From assembly GCA_017654935.2 (NCBI GenBank), contig CM065699.1, positions 195,432-259,431 of the forward strand: 64,000 bases of DNA, in the 5' to 3' direction. Position numbers and translations under genes: made by a program. Origin of the DNA: Phymorhynchus buccinoides (Eukaryota; Mollusca; Gastropoda; Neogastropoda; Raphitomidae). The stretch's first letter is position 1, and every line of letters begins with the position of its first letter. Below the pieces are notes generated by a model, which saw nothing but the letters and a program-made list of their open reading frames with translations, made no database searches and was not told the origin of the DNA. This document shows positions 22,560-34,600 of the stretch, piece after piece.

Positions 22560-25040
22560 GCCCAAAACAAATCCAGCAAGAAATGGCATCACTCACTTCA
22601 CAGATCAGGACTAACATATTGGGCACACAGAGACAGATCTGAAAACATGTTTACATTGATAGGGATGCCATGCAATGTCAAAACACGTAAATGCTAAACA
22701 AATCCAGCAAGAAATGGCATCACTCACTTCACAGATCAGGACTAACATATTGGGCACACAGAGACAGATCTGAAAACATGTTTACATTGATAGGGATGCC
22801 ATGCAATGTCAAAACACGTAAATGCTAAACAAATCCAGCAAGAAATGGCATCACTCACTTCACAGATCAGGACTAACATATTGGGCACACAGAGACAGAT
22901 CTGAAAACATGTTTACATTGATAGGGATGCCATGCAATGTCAAAACACGTAAATGCTAAACAAATCCAGCAAGAAATGGCATCACTCACTTCACAGATCA
23001 GGACTAACATATTGGGCACACAGAGACAGATCTGAAAACATGTTTACATTGATAGGGATGCCATGCAATGTCAAAACACGTAAATGCTAAACAAATCCAG
23101 CAAGAAATGGCATCACTCACTTCACAGATCAGGACTAACATATTGGGCACACAGAGACAGATCTGAAAACATGTTTACATTGATAGGGATGCCATGCAAT
23201 GTCAAAACACGTAAATGCTAAACAAATCCAGCAAGAAATGGCATCACTCACTTCACAGATCAGGACTAACATATTGGGCACACAGAGACAGATCTGAAAA
23301 CATGTTTACATTGATAGGGATGACATGCAATGTCAAAACACGTAAATGCTAAACAAATCCAGCAAGAAATGGCATCACTCACTTCACAGATCAGGACTAA
23401 CATATTGGGCACACAGAGACAGATCTGGAAACATGTTTACATTGATAGGGATGACATGCAATGTCAAAACACGTAAATGCTAAACAAATCCAGCAAGAAA
23501 TGGCATCACTCACTTCACAGATCAGGACTAACATATTGGGCACACAGAGACAGATCTGGAAACATGTTTACATTGATAGGGATGACATGCAATGTCAAAA
23601 CACGTAAATGCTAAACAAATCCAGCAAGAAATGGCATCACTCACTTCACAGATCAGGACTAACATATTGGGCACACAGAGACAGATCTGAAAACATGTTT
23701 ACATTGATAGGGATGACATGCAATGTCAAAACACGTAAATGCTAAACAAATCCAGCAAGAAATGGCATCACTCACTTCACAGATCAGGACTAACATATTG
23801 GGCACACAGAGACAGATCTGAAAACATGTTTACATTGATAGGGATGCCATGCAATGTCAAAACACGTAAATGCTAAACAAATCCAGCAAGAAATGGCATC
23901 ACTCACTTCACAGATCAGGACTAACATATTGGGCACACAGAGACAGATCTGAAAACATGTTTACATTGATAGGGATGCCATGCAATGTCAAAACACGTAA
24001 ATGCTAAACAAATCCAGCAAGAAATGGCATCACTCACTTCACAGATCAGGACTAACATATTGGGCACACAGAGACAGATCTGAAAACATGTTTACATTGA
24101 TAGGGATGCCATGCAATGTCAAAACACGTAAATGCTAAACAAATCCAGCAAGAAATGGCATCACTCACTTCACAGATCAGGACTAACATATTGGGCACAC
24201 AGAGACAGATCTGAAAACATGTTTACATTGATAGGGATGACATGCAATGTCAAAACACGTAAATGCTAAACAAATCCAGCAAGAAATGGCATCACTCACT
24301 TCACAGATCAGGACTAACATATTGGGCACACAGAGACAGATCTGGAAACATGTTTACATTGATAGGGATGACATGCAATGTCAAAACACGTAAATGCTAA
24401 ACAAATCCAGCAAGAAATGGCATCACTCACTTCACAGATCAGGACTAACATATTGGGCACACAGAGACAGATCTGGAAACATGTTTACATTGATAGGGAT
24501 GACATGCAATGTCAAAACACGTAAATGCTAAACAAATCCAGCAAGAAATGGCATCACTCACTTCACAGATCAGGACTAACATATTGGGCACACAGAGACA
24601 GATCTGAAAACATGTTTACATTGATAGGGATGACATGCAATGTCAAAACACGTAAATGCTAAACAAATCCAGCAAGAAATGGCATCACTCACTTCACAGA
24701 TCAGGACTAACATATTGGGCACACACAGATCTGGAAACATGTTAACACTGATAGGGATGACATGCAATGTCAAAACACATAAATGCTAAAGAAATCTAGC
24801 AAGCAATGGCATCTTTACTTCAAAGAAAACTCAGAAATGACACATTAGCACACACAGACATGGGAAATCATACACTGATAAGGATGACAGGTAATATAAA
24901 AAATGCATAACAATAACTACAAAACAATTCCAGCAAGAAATAGCATTGCTATCTTCACAGACACAAATAAGAACTACATATTAGGGACAATAACTTCACA
25001 GACACAAATAAGAACTACATATTAGGGACAATAATATAAC
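22560..25040. repeat. 131-bp minisatellite, about 17 copies, with decaying copies at the right edge
   Basis: The period is 131 bp (ATCCAGCAAGAAATGGCATC at 22571 and 22702). Two subtypes alternate in blocks: GATGCCATGC with TCTGAAAAC, and GATGACATGC with TCTGGAAAC. Blocks of the same subtype order recur, suggesting segmental duplication. From about 24780 the copies lose identity, and at 24960-25040 a 41-bp piece is itself duplicated. Confidence 0.95.
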
Positions 25041-25117
25041 AGTCAAGGTAGGGCCCTTCAGAATCATGTTGGAGACCAGATAAAGTTAATCTTTAAAAAA
25101 AGAAACAATTGACATAT

Positions 25118-25186
25118 TGTCTAAAGAACAGAAAGATGCGCTTAGAATAAGCGCTATAGAAATGTACATAATAAATAAATAAAGAT
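25118..25186 (+). mobile_element. Solo retroposon 3' tail with GCGC hairpin and (AAAT)n
   Basis: The sequence GATGCGCTTAGAATAAGCGC then TATAGAAATGTACATAATAAATAAATAAA matches the form of the other LINE/SINE tails in this window. A short GCGCTTA...TAAGCGC hairpin is followed by an A/T-rich repeat tail. Only the extreme 3' end is present. The next minisatellite starts immediately after it. Confidence 0.6.
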
Positions 25187-26163
25187 GATAGGGTAGATGT
25201 TTTGATGTCGCACGTTATTCTGTTAACAAGCATCGCACAACAGTCTATGCTCGCCTGCACAGAAACATGATAGGGTAGATGTTTTGATGTCGCACGTTAT
25301 TCTGTTAACAAGCATCGCACAACAGTCTATGCTCGCCTGCACAGAAAGATGATAGGGTAGATGTTTTGATGTCGCACGTTATTCTGTTAACAAGCATCGC
25401 ACAACAGTCTATGCTCGCCTGCACAGAAAGATCATGGGGTAGATGTTTTGATGTCGCACGTTATTCTGTTAACAAGCATCGCACAACAGTCTATGCTCGC
25501 CTGCACAGAAAGATGATAGGGTAGATGTTTTGATGTCGCACGTTATTCTGTTAACAAGCATCGCACAACAGTCTATGCTCGCCTGCACAGAAAGACGATA
25601 GGGTAGATGTTTTGATGTCGCACGTTATTCTGTTAACAAGCATCGCACAACAGTCTATGCTCGCCTGCACAGAAAGATCATGGGGTAGATGTTTTGATGT
25701 CGCACGTTATTCTGTTAACAAGCATCGCACAACAGTCTATGCTCGCCTGCACAGAAAGATCATGGGGTAGATGTTTTGATGTCGCACGTTATTCTGTTAA
25801 CAAGCATCGCACAACAGTCTATGCTCGCCTGCACAGAAAGATGATAGGGTAGATGTTTTGATGTCGCACGTTATTCTGTTAACAAGCATCGCACAACAGT
25901 CTATGCTCGCCTGCACAGAAACATGATAGGGTAGATGTTTTGATGTCGCACGTTATTCTGTTAACAAGCATCGCACAACAGTCTATGCTCGCCTGCACAG
26001 AAAGGGGGTAGATGTTTTGATGTCGCACGTTATTCTGTTAACAAGCATCGCACAACAGTCTATGCTCGCCTGCACAGAAAGATGATAGGGTAGATGTTTT
26101 GATGTCGCACGTTATTCTGTTAACAAGCATCGCACAACAGTCTATGCTCGCCTGCACACAAAG
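25187..26163. repeat. 82-bp minisatellite, 12 copies
   Basis: The period is 82 bp (GGGTAGATGTTTTGATGTCG at 25191 and 25273). Copies are nearly identical. Variation is confined to the junction GATGATAGGG, CATGATAGGG, GATCATGGGG or GACGATAGGG. One copy near 26003 has lost the junction. Confidence 0.95.
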
Positions 26164-26280
26164 AGAAGGACAATTTTATGGAGCGGACATTTTAATTTAC
26201 TGATCCTGTGAATTAAGCAGAATAAATTCATCCTGATTTGTGTTCTGAACATTCCAAAAAACTGTTCCCTAGCCTTTTGT

Positions 26281-28965
26281 GTTGCAGACACTCATAGTAG
26301 AGCACTTGTCAGTAAAGTAAATTCATGTTGTGTTGCTACAGACACTCATAGCAGAGCACTTGTCAGTAAAGTAAATTCATGTTGTGTTGCTACAGACACT
26401 CATAGTAGAGCACTTGTCAGTAAAGTAAATTCATGTTGTGTTGCAGACACTCATAGTAGAGCACTTGCCACTAACATGTTGTGTTGCTACAGACACTCAT
26501 AGCAGAGCACTTGTCAGTAACATTCATGTTGTGTTGCTACAGACACTCATAGCAGAGCAGTTGTTAGTAACATTCATGTTGTGTTGCTACAGACACTCAT
26601 AGTAGAGCACTTGTCAGTAAAGTAAATTCATGTTGTGTTGCTACAGACACTCATAGTAGAGCACTTGTCAGTAAAGTAAATTCATGTTGTGTTGCTACAG
26701 ACACTCATAGTAGAGCACTTGTCAGTAACATTCATGTTGTGTTGCTACAGACACTCATAGTAGAGCACTTGTCAGTAAAGTAAATTCATGTTGTGTTGCT
26801 ACAGACACTCATAGCAGAGCACTTGTCAGTAAAGTAAATTCATGTTGTGTTGCAGACACTCATAGTAGAGCACTTGTCAGTAAAGTAAATTCATGTTGTG
26901 TTGCTACAGACACTCATAGTAGAGCACTTGCCAGTAACATGTTGTGTTGCAGACACTCATAGTAGAGCACTTGTCAGTAACATTCATGTTGTGTTGCAGA
27001 CACTCATAGTAGAGCACTTGTCAGTAAAAGTAAATTCATGTTGTGTTGCAGACACTCATAGTAGAGCACTTGTCAGTAACATTCATGTTGTGTTGCTACA
27101 GACACTCATAGCAGAGCACTTTTCAGTAACATTCATGTTGTGTTGCAACAGACACTCATAGCAGAGCACTTGTCAGTAACATTCATGTTGTGTTGCTACA
27201 GACACTCATAGCAGAGCACTTGTCAGTAACATTCATGTTGTGTTGCTACAGACACTCATAGCAGAGCACTTGTCAGTAACATTCATGTTGTGTTGCAGAC
27301 ACTCATAGTAGAGCACTTGTCAGTAACATTCATGTTGTGTTGCTACAGACACTCATAGCAGAGCACTTGTCAGTAACATTCATGTTGTGTTGCTACACAC
27401 TCATAGCAGAGCACTTGTCAGACCACTCATAGCAGAGCCAGTTGTAACATTCATGTTGTGTTGCTACAGACACTCATAGCAGAGCACTTGTTAGTAACAT
27501 TCATGTTGTGTTGCTACAGACACTCATAGCAGAGCACTTGTCAGTAAAGTAAATTCATGTTGTGTTGCTACAGACACTCATAGTAGAGCACTTGTCAGTA
27601 ACATTCATGTTGTGTTGCAGACACTCATAGTAGAGCACTTGTCAGTAACATTCATGTTGTGTTGCTACAGACACTCATAGCAGAGCACTTGTCAGCAACA
27701 TTCATGTTGTGTTGCTACAGACACTCATAGCAGAGCACTTGTCAGTAAAGTAAATTCATGTTGTGTTGCTACAGACACTCATAGCAGAGCACTTGTCAGT
27801 AAAGTAAATTCATGTTGTGTTGCTACAGACACTCATAGCAGAGCACTTGTCAGCAACATTCATGTTGTGTTGCTACACACTCATAGCAGAGCACTTGTCA
27901 GTAAAGTAAATTCATGTTGTGTTGCTACAGACATTCATAGCAGAGCACTTGTCAGTAAAGTAAATTCATGTTGTGTTGCTACACACTCATAGTAGAGCAC
28001 TTATCAGTAAAGTAAATTCATGTTGTGTTGCAGACACTCATAGTAGAGCACTTGTCAGTAACATTCATGTTGTGTTGCTACAGACACTCATAGCAGAGCA
28101 CTTGTCAGTAACATTCATGTTGTGTTGCTACAGACACTCATAGTAGAGCACTTGTCAGTAACATTCATGTTGTGTTGCTACAGACACTCATAGCAGAGCA
28201 CTTGTCAGCAACATTCATGTTGTGTTGCTACAGACACTCATAGTAGAGCACTTGTCAGTAAAGTAAATTCATGTTGTGTTGCAGACACTCATAGTAGAGC
28301 ACTTGTCAGTAACATTCATGTTGTGTTGCTACAGACACTCATAGCAGAGCACTTGTCAGTAAAGTAAATTCATGTTGTGTTGCTACAGACACTCATAGTA
28401 GAGCACTTTTCAGTAACATTCATGTTGTGTTGCAGACACTCATAGTAGAGCACTTGTCAGTAACATTCATGTTGTGTTGCTACAGACACTCATAGTAGAG
28501 CACTTTTCAGTAACATTCATGTTGTGTTGCAGACACTCATAGTAGAGCACTTTTCAGTAACATTCATGTTGTGTTGCAGACACTCATAGTAGAGCACTTT
28601 TCAGTAACATTCATGTTGTGTTGCTACAGACACTCATAGTAGAGCACTTTTCAGTAACATTCATGTTGTGTTGCTACAGACACTCATAGTAGAGCACTTG
28701 TCAGTAAAGTAAATTCATGTTGTGTTGCTACAGACACTCATAGCAGAGCACTTGTCAGTAACATTCATGTTGTGTTGCTACAGACACTCATAGTAGAGCA
28801 CTTGTCAGTAAAGTAAATTCAAGTTGTGTTGCTACACACTCATAGCAGAGCACTTGTCAGTAATTCATGTTGTGTTGCTACACACTCATAGTAGAGCACT
28901 TGTCAGTAACATTCATGTTGTGTTGCTACAGACACTCATAGCAGAGCACTTGTCAGTAAAGTAAC
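26281..28965. repeat. About 50-bp minisatellite, left-arm copy
   Basis: The unit is ACTCATAGTAGAGCACTTGT followed by CAGTAACATTCATGTTGTGTTGC(TACAG). Length subtypes come from AGTAACATTC/AGTAAAGTAAATTC and from presence or absence of TACAG. The portion from about 27004 mirrors the right-arm copy in unit order, including the unusual AGTAAAAGTAAATTC junction at about 27023. The array therefore straddles the visible outer limit of the inverted repeat. Confidence 0.94.
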
Positions 28966-29105
28966 AAGCTAGGAACACTGCAACAGGACACAACAGCCCT
29001 TCACTTTTTCAGGTTTTGTGCCTAAGGTAAAGAAACAACAACAACAAAACAAGTTGACAGTTCAGCCCATGAACACCTTCAAAATGTGAAAGCAGTCACC
29101 ATCCA
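28966..29105. other. Spacer, left arm
   Basis: This is single-copy-looking sequence, mirrored at about 61910-62045. On the minus strand an acceptor-like CCTTAG is followed by a short open stretch, but this is too weak to call an exon. Confidence 0.4.
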
Positions 29106-29268
29106 AAGCAAAGCAGAAAACGGCACACTTTTTTCGCAGTTGGGTTAGGGTTATAAACCCTAAACCTAACCCAGTTGCACACAACACAAAGCAGAAAACG
29201 GCACACTTTTTTCGCAGTTGGGTTAGGGTTATTAACCCTAACCCTAACCCAGTTGCACACAACACAAA
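29106..29268. repeat. 78-bp repeat with inverted telomere-like TTAGGG motif, two copies (left arm)
   Basis: The unit spans GCAGAAAACGGCACACTTTT, GTTGGGTTAGGGTTA and AACCCTAACCCAGTTG. The GGGTTAGGGTT and AACCC(TAACCC) parts face each other and can form a hairpin. Units start at 29113 and 29191. It abuts the next repeat and shares the GCAGAA edge with it. Confidence 0.85.
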
Positions 29269-29808
29269 GCAGAAGACAAAGGGAGGGGAGGGGGGGGTGC
29301 TGTTTTCTATAAATCACCACAGCAAACAGACAACGCACACAGGTATTCCAAAGCTGCTATAATTGCAGGAGCAGAAGACAAAGGGAGGGGAGGGGGGGGT
29401 GCTGTTTTCTATAAATCACCACAGCAAACAGACAACGCACACAGGTATTCCAAAGCTGCTATAATTGCAGGAGCAGAAGACAAAGGGAGGGGAGGGGGGG
29501 GTGCTGTTTTCTATAAATCACCACAGCAAACAGACAACGCACACAGGTATTCCAAAGCTGCTATAATTGCAGGAGCAGAAGACAAAGGGAGGGGAGGGGG
29601 GGGTGCTGTTTTCTATAAATCACCACAGCAAACAGACAACGCACACAGGTATTCCAAAGCTGCTACAATTGCAGGAACAGAAGGCCAGAGGTGGGGGTGG
29701 GGGTGGATGGATGCAAGTTCTAATCCAGAAACTGCAATCTTCCAAAGCTGTTGAAGCAGAAGACCAGGGCTGGGGTGATGTGGAGAGGGGAGGGGTGACA
29801 GTTGTAAT
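29269..29808. repeat. 102-bp G-rich minisatellite, four copies plus diverged copies, downstream of gene B (left arm)
   Basis: Starts lie at 29269, 29371, 29473 and 29575 with period 102. Two diverged units (29660-29800) lead up to the gene B stop codon. Each unit contains TTCCAAAGCTG, which on the gene strand reads CAGCTTTGGAA and matches the GSFG-coding end of the gene B exon. On the gene strand this array is the 3' flank or 3' UTR. Confidence 0.85.
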
Positions 29809-29951
29809 CTAGAAGCTGCCAAAGCTTCCAAAGCTGCCACAGCTTCCGAAGGAATCCAGGGAACTCCAGCTGCCCCCCATTCCCCACCCCATCAGGCCAC
29901 GGCCCTGCATCCGCCCCAAACCATAGCCCAGTGCTGCTCCACCCATCAGAC
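29809..29951 (-). CDS. Gene B terminal exon, left-arm copy: GLMGGAALGYG...GSFGSF peptide
   Basis: This is a putative terminal exon of 143 bp (2 + 47 codons) with stop at 29809-29811. The exon start at 29951 is set by the acceptor-like TTACAG|GTCTGATG on the minus strand. It encodes a Gly/Met/Ser/Phe-rich tail. The peptide begins GLMGGAALGYGLGRMQGRG, continues LMGWGMGGSWSSLDSFGS and ends CGSFGSFGSF. The family is not recognised. The tail is nearly the same as that of gene A at 40130-40350, so the two are paralogues. No promoter, signal peptide or first exon is visible. Confidence that it is expressed is moderate, since the evidence is splice-site position, preserved frame and paralogue similarity. 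Confidence 0.5.
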
Positions 29952-30940
29952 CTGTAATGATAGTGATTGACACACATCAGACCACGCCCCCCCCTCCCCC
30001 CCATCAGGCCATGGCCCCACATCCGCCCCAAACCATAGCCCAGTGCTGCTCCACCCATCAGATCTGTAATGACTGACTGACCAACATCAGACCACGCCCC
30101 CCCCCCCCTCCCCCCCATCAGGCCAGGGCCCCACATCTACCCCAAACCATATCCCAGTGCTGCTCCACCCATCAGATCTGTAATGACAGTGATTGACCCA
30201 CATCAGACCACGCCCCCCTCCCTTCCCCCCCATCAGGCCAGGGCCCCACATCTGCCCCAAACCATAGCCCAGTGCTGCTCCACCCATCAGACCTGTAGTG
30301 ACCGATTGACACACACCAGACCACCCTCCCCCCCTTCCCCCTATCAGGCCACGACCTCCATCCATCCCGAACCATAACCCAGTTGCTGCTCCACCCATCA
30401 GACCTGTAGTGACAAAGATTGACACACATCAGACCATGCCCCCCCCCCCCCCCTCCCCCGAAACCATAACCCAGTGCCATTCCACCTATCAGACCTGTAG
30501 TGACAGATTGACACACATCAGACCACAACTCCCCCAATCAGGCCACACCCCCGATCTGCGCCAAACTGTACCTCAAGGCTGCACCACCCATCAGACCTGT
30601 AGTGACAGATTGACAGATATCAGGCCACACCCCATCAGGCCTCACCCTTGATCTGCCCCAAACTGTACCTCAAGACTGCACCACCCATCAGACCTGTAGT
30701 GACAGATTGACAGATATCAGGCCACGCCCCATCAGGCCACACCCCTGATCTGCCCCAAACTGTACCTCAAGGCTGCACTACCCATCAGACCTGTAGAGAT
30801 AAACTCAGACAGACAGACATCAGAGCCTTGCATCCTGCCTATACCTCATTACAAATGCCTGTGGAGAGAGAGACTGAGAAAAAGACAGACTTCAGCCCCT
30901 GACTGTAGCCCAGGACTTTCAATGAATATAAGACCTGTGC
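29952..30940 (-). repeat. Gene B tandem exon-like array, left arm
   Basis: About ten units of roughly 95-116 bp lie upstream (higher coordinates) of the terminal exon. Each reads on the minus strand as an acceptor-like (C/T)ACAG followed by GTCTGATGGGTGGAGCAGCA-type sequence, matching the start of the terminal exon. Units nearest the terminal exon keep GLMGGAALGYGLG. Distant ones drift (GLMGGAVLRYSLGQI), and the outermost are barely legible (30835-30935). Consistent donor sites are not obvious, so whether these are exons or decayed exon duplicates is open. Confidence 0.6.
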
Positions 30941-31629
30941 ACAAAGACACATTCTACAACCCAGAATGTGAGATTATCGTCCAATTGGTCAAAGACCCGT
31001 ATGGACGGTCTTCCTGAAGATGGTAAGGTCTTCCCTGGGTACATTCTATAAGCAGGCACTCACGAATGAAATATAGAGTTTTATGTCCTCTCGGCCCGGC
31101 AGGGCACATATGGGACAAAGCAGGCACTCACATACATGTATTTATAGTCACGCACATACTTGAGTACATTACATTCTCATAACAAAATTCATCACAAACA
31201 CACTCACACAAAACACAAACACACACACATACACTCACACACACACTCACACAGTCACTAGACTACTACCATTTGTTTAGTCAAAGTAGAAGGGGGGGGG
31301 GGGGGGGCTTCAGAATGGAGGTAATAAGATAGGCAGGGAAAAACATGTGTGATGTGTGTTATGTGAATGTATGTGTGTGTATCCCTAAATGTGTGTGGTG
31401 TATATGCATGTGTGTGTAGTATGTCGCTATAGTTACCTCAACATATGTGGGCGACTGTATGCACTGTGTGTGCGCCTTTGTATGTTCTTGTGTGTGTGTT
31501 TAAGCGTACTGTCATGCATGTGTTGAAGTAGCACTAGCCCCCAAATCAGATCTACACCATGTTGCAACCAACCCTTCCCACAAGAACAATGCCAACAACA
31601 ACAGCAGAAGATTTCTGTGGCGAATAATG
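30941..31629. other. Low-copy spacer with CA/GT microsatellites and a poly-G run (left arm)
   Basis: The stretch contains CACACA-rich sequence (31195-31255), a poly-G run (about 31292-31307) and GTGTGT-rich sequence (31340-31500). No gene is seen. It is mirrored at about 59390-60060. Confidence 0.5.
31050..31131 (-). mobile_element. 54-bp insertion flanked by 14-bp direct repeats (left arm)
   Basis: AAGCAGGCACTCAC occurs at 31050-31063 and again at 31118-31131, bracketing 54 bp. On the minus strand the insert contains GCCCTGCCGGGCCGAGAGGA and ends in an A/T-rich stretch. Perfect 14-bp direct repeats around a short insert are what a 5'-truncated retroposon with target-site duplication leaves. 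The family is unknown. Confidence 0.55.
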
Positions 31630-34600
31630 CTATCAAACCCTATCACATCAATGTCTGTACCTAATGTTTAACACACCAGAACAGTGCTATCAAACCCTAT
31701 CACATCAATGTCTGTACCTAATGTTTAACACACCAGAACAGTGCTATCAAACCCTATAACATCAATGTCTGTACCTAATGTTTAACACACCAGAACAGTG
31801 CTATCAAACCCTATCATATCAATGTCTGTACCTAATGTTTAACACACCAGTACAATGCTATCAAACCCTATCACATCAATGTCTGTACCTAATGTTTAAC
31901 ACACCAGAACAGTGCTATGAAACCCTATCATATCAATGTCTCTATGTAATGTTTAACACACCAGAACAGTGCTATCAAACCCTATCATATCAATGTCACA
32001 CCAGAACAATGCTATCAAAACCTATCACATCAATGTCTGTATGTAATGTTTAACACACCAGAATAGTGCTATCAAACCCTATCACATCAATGTCTGTACC
32101 TAATGTTTAACACACCAGAACAGTGCTATCAAACCCTATCACATCAATGTCTGTACGTAATGTTTAACACACCAGAACAGTGCTATCAAACCCTATCACA
32201 TCAATGTCTGTACCTAATGTTTAACACACCAGAACAGTGCTATCAAACCCTATCACATCAATGTCTGTACCTAATGTTTAACACACCAGAACAGTGCTAT
32301 CAAACCCTATCATATCAATGTCTGTACCTAATGTTTAACACACCAGAACAGTGCTATCAAACCCTATCACATCAATGTCTGTACCTAATGTTTAACACAC
32401 CAGAACAATGCTATCAAACCCTATCATATCAATGTCTGTACCTAATGTTTAACACACCAGAACAGTGCTATCAAACCCTATCACATCAATGTCTGTACCT
32501 AATGTTTAACACACCAGAACAGTGCTATCAAACCCTATCACATCAATGTCTGTACCTAATGTTTAACACACCAGAACAGTGCTATCAAACCCTATCACAT
32601 CAATGTCTGTACCTAATGTTTAACACACCATGAACAGTGCTATCAAACCCTATCACATCAATGTCTGTACCAGAACATGTTTAACACACCCAAGACAGTG
32701 CTATCAAACCCTATCACATCAATGTCTGTACCTAATGTTTAACACACCAGAACAGTGCTATCAAACCCTATCATATCAATGTCTGTACCTAATGTTTAAC
32801 ACACCAGAACAGTGCTATCAAACCCTATCACATCAATGTCTGTACCTAATGTTTAACACACCAGAACAGTGCTATCAAACCCTATCACATCAATGTCTGT
32901 ACCTAATGTTTAACACACCAGAACAGTGCTATCAAACCCTATCACATCAATGTCTGTACCTAATGTTTAATGTTTAACACACCACCAGAACAGTGCTATC
33001 AAACCCTATCACATCAATGTCTGTACCTAATGTTTAACACACCAGTACAGTGCTATCAAACCCTATCACATCAATGTCTGTACCTAATGTTTAACACACC
33101 AAGACAGTGCTATCAAACCCTATCACATCAATGTCTGTACCTAATGTTTAACACACCAAGACAGTGCTATCAAACCCTATCACATCAATGTCTGTACCTA
33201 ATGTTTAACACACCAGAACAGTGCTATCAAACCCTATCACATCAATGTCTGTACGTAATGTTTAACACACCAGAACAATGCTATCAAACCCTATCACATC
33301 AATGTCTGTAATGTTTACATGTTTAACAACACCATGAACAGTGCTATCAAACCCTATCACATCAATGTCTGTACCTAATGTTTAACACACCAGAACAGTG
33401 CTATCAAACCCTATCATATCAATGTCTGTTACCTAATGTTTAAGTGCTATCAAACCCTATACATCAATGTCTGTACCTAAGTTTTAAAAACACACAGAAC
33501 AGTGCTATCAAACCCTATCACATCAATGTCTGTACCTAATGTTTAACACACCAAGACAGTGCTATCAAACCCTATCACATCAATGTCTGTACCTAATGTT
33601 TAACACACCAGAACAATGCTATCAAACCCTATCACATCAATGTCTGTACCTAATGTTTAACACACCAGAACAATGCTATCAAACCCTATCACATCAATGT
33701 CTGTACCTAATGTTTAACACACCAGAACAGTGCTATCAAACCCTATCACATCAATGTCTGTACCTAATGTTTAACACACCAGAACAGTGCTATCAAACCC
33801 TATCACATCAATCAATGTCTGTATGTCTGTACCTAATGTTTAACACACCAGAACAGTGCTATCAAACCCTATCACATCAATGTCTGTACCTAATGTTTAA
33901 CACACCAGAACAATGCTATCAAACCCTATCATATCAATGTCTAATGTTTAACACACCAGAACAATGCTATCAAACCCTATCACATCAATGTCTGTACCTA
34001 ATGTTTAACACACCAGAACAGTGCTATCAAACCCTATCATATCAATGTCTGTAGCGCTCTTTCTCACATAATGTTTAACACACCAGAACATGCTTGCTAT
34101 CAAACCCTATCGCACACAAATAATTATACAAGTAAAATATCAATGTCTGTACCTAATGTTTAACACACCATACTGCCATCGACATACCAATTACAGTGCT
34201 ATCAAACCCTATCACATCAATGTCTGTACCTAATGTTTAACACACCAAGACAGTGCTATCAAACCCTATCACATCAATGTCTGTACCTAATGTTTAACAC
34301 ACCAGAACAGTGCTATCAAACCCTATCACATCAATGTCTGTACCTAATGTTTAACACACCAGAACAGTGCTATCAAACCCTATCACATCAATGTCTGTAC
34401 CTAATGTTTAACACACCAGAACAATGCTATCAAACCCTATCACATCAATGTCTGTACCTAATGTTTAACACACCAGAACAGTGCTATCAAACCCTATCAC
34501 ATCAATGTCTGTACCTAATGTTTAACACACCAACCCCCCCGTTCCGCCCCTTCCACAAAAAAACCAACCAACTTCTTCTTTTCAAACAACACAAATCCCA

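Noticed and set aside
28966..29105. Possible small exon on the minus strand (and 61990-62045 plus) after CCTTAG
   Set aside because: Seventeen codons with no recognisable motif and no matching donor. It is indistinguishable from chance.
29720..30537. Longer open frames through the gene B array (for example WSSTGLWFGADVGPWPDGG)
   Set aside because: These are read in a frame different from the conserved GLMGGAALGYG frame and do not join the terminal exon.
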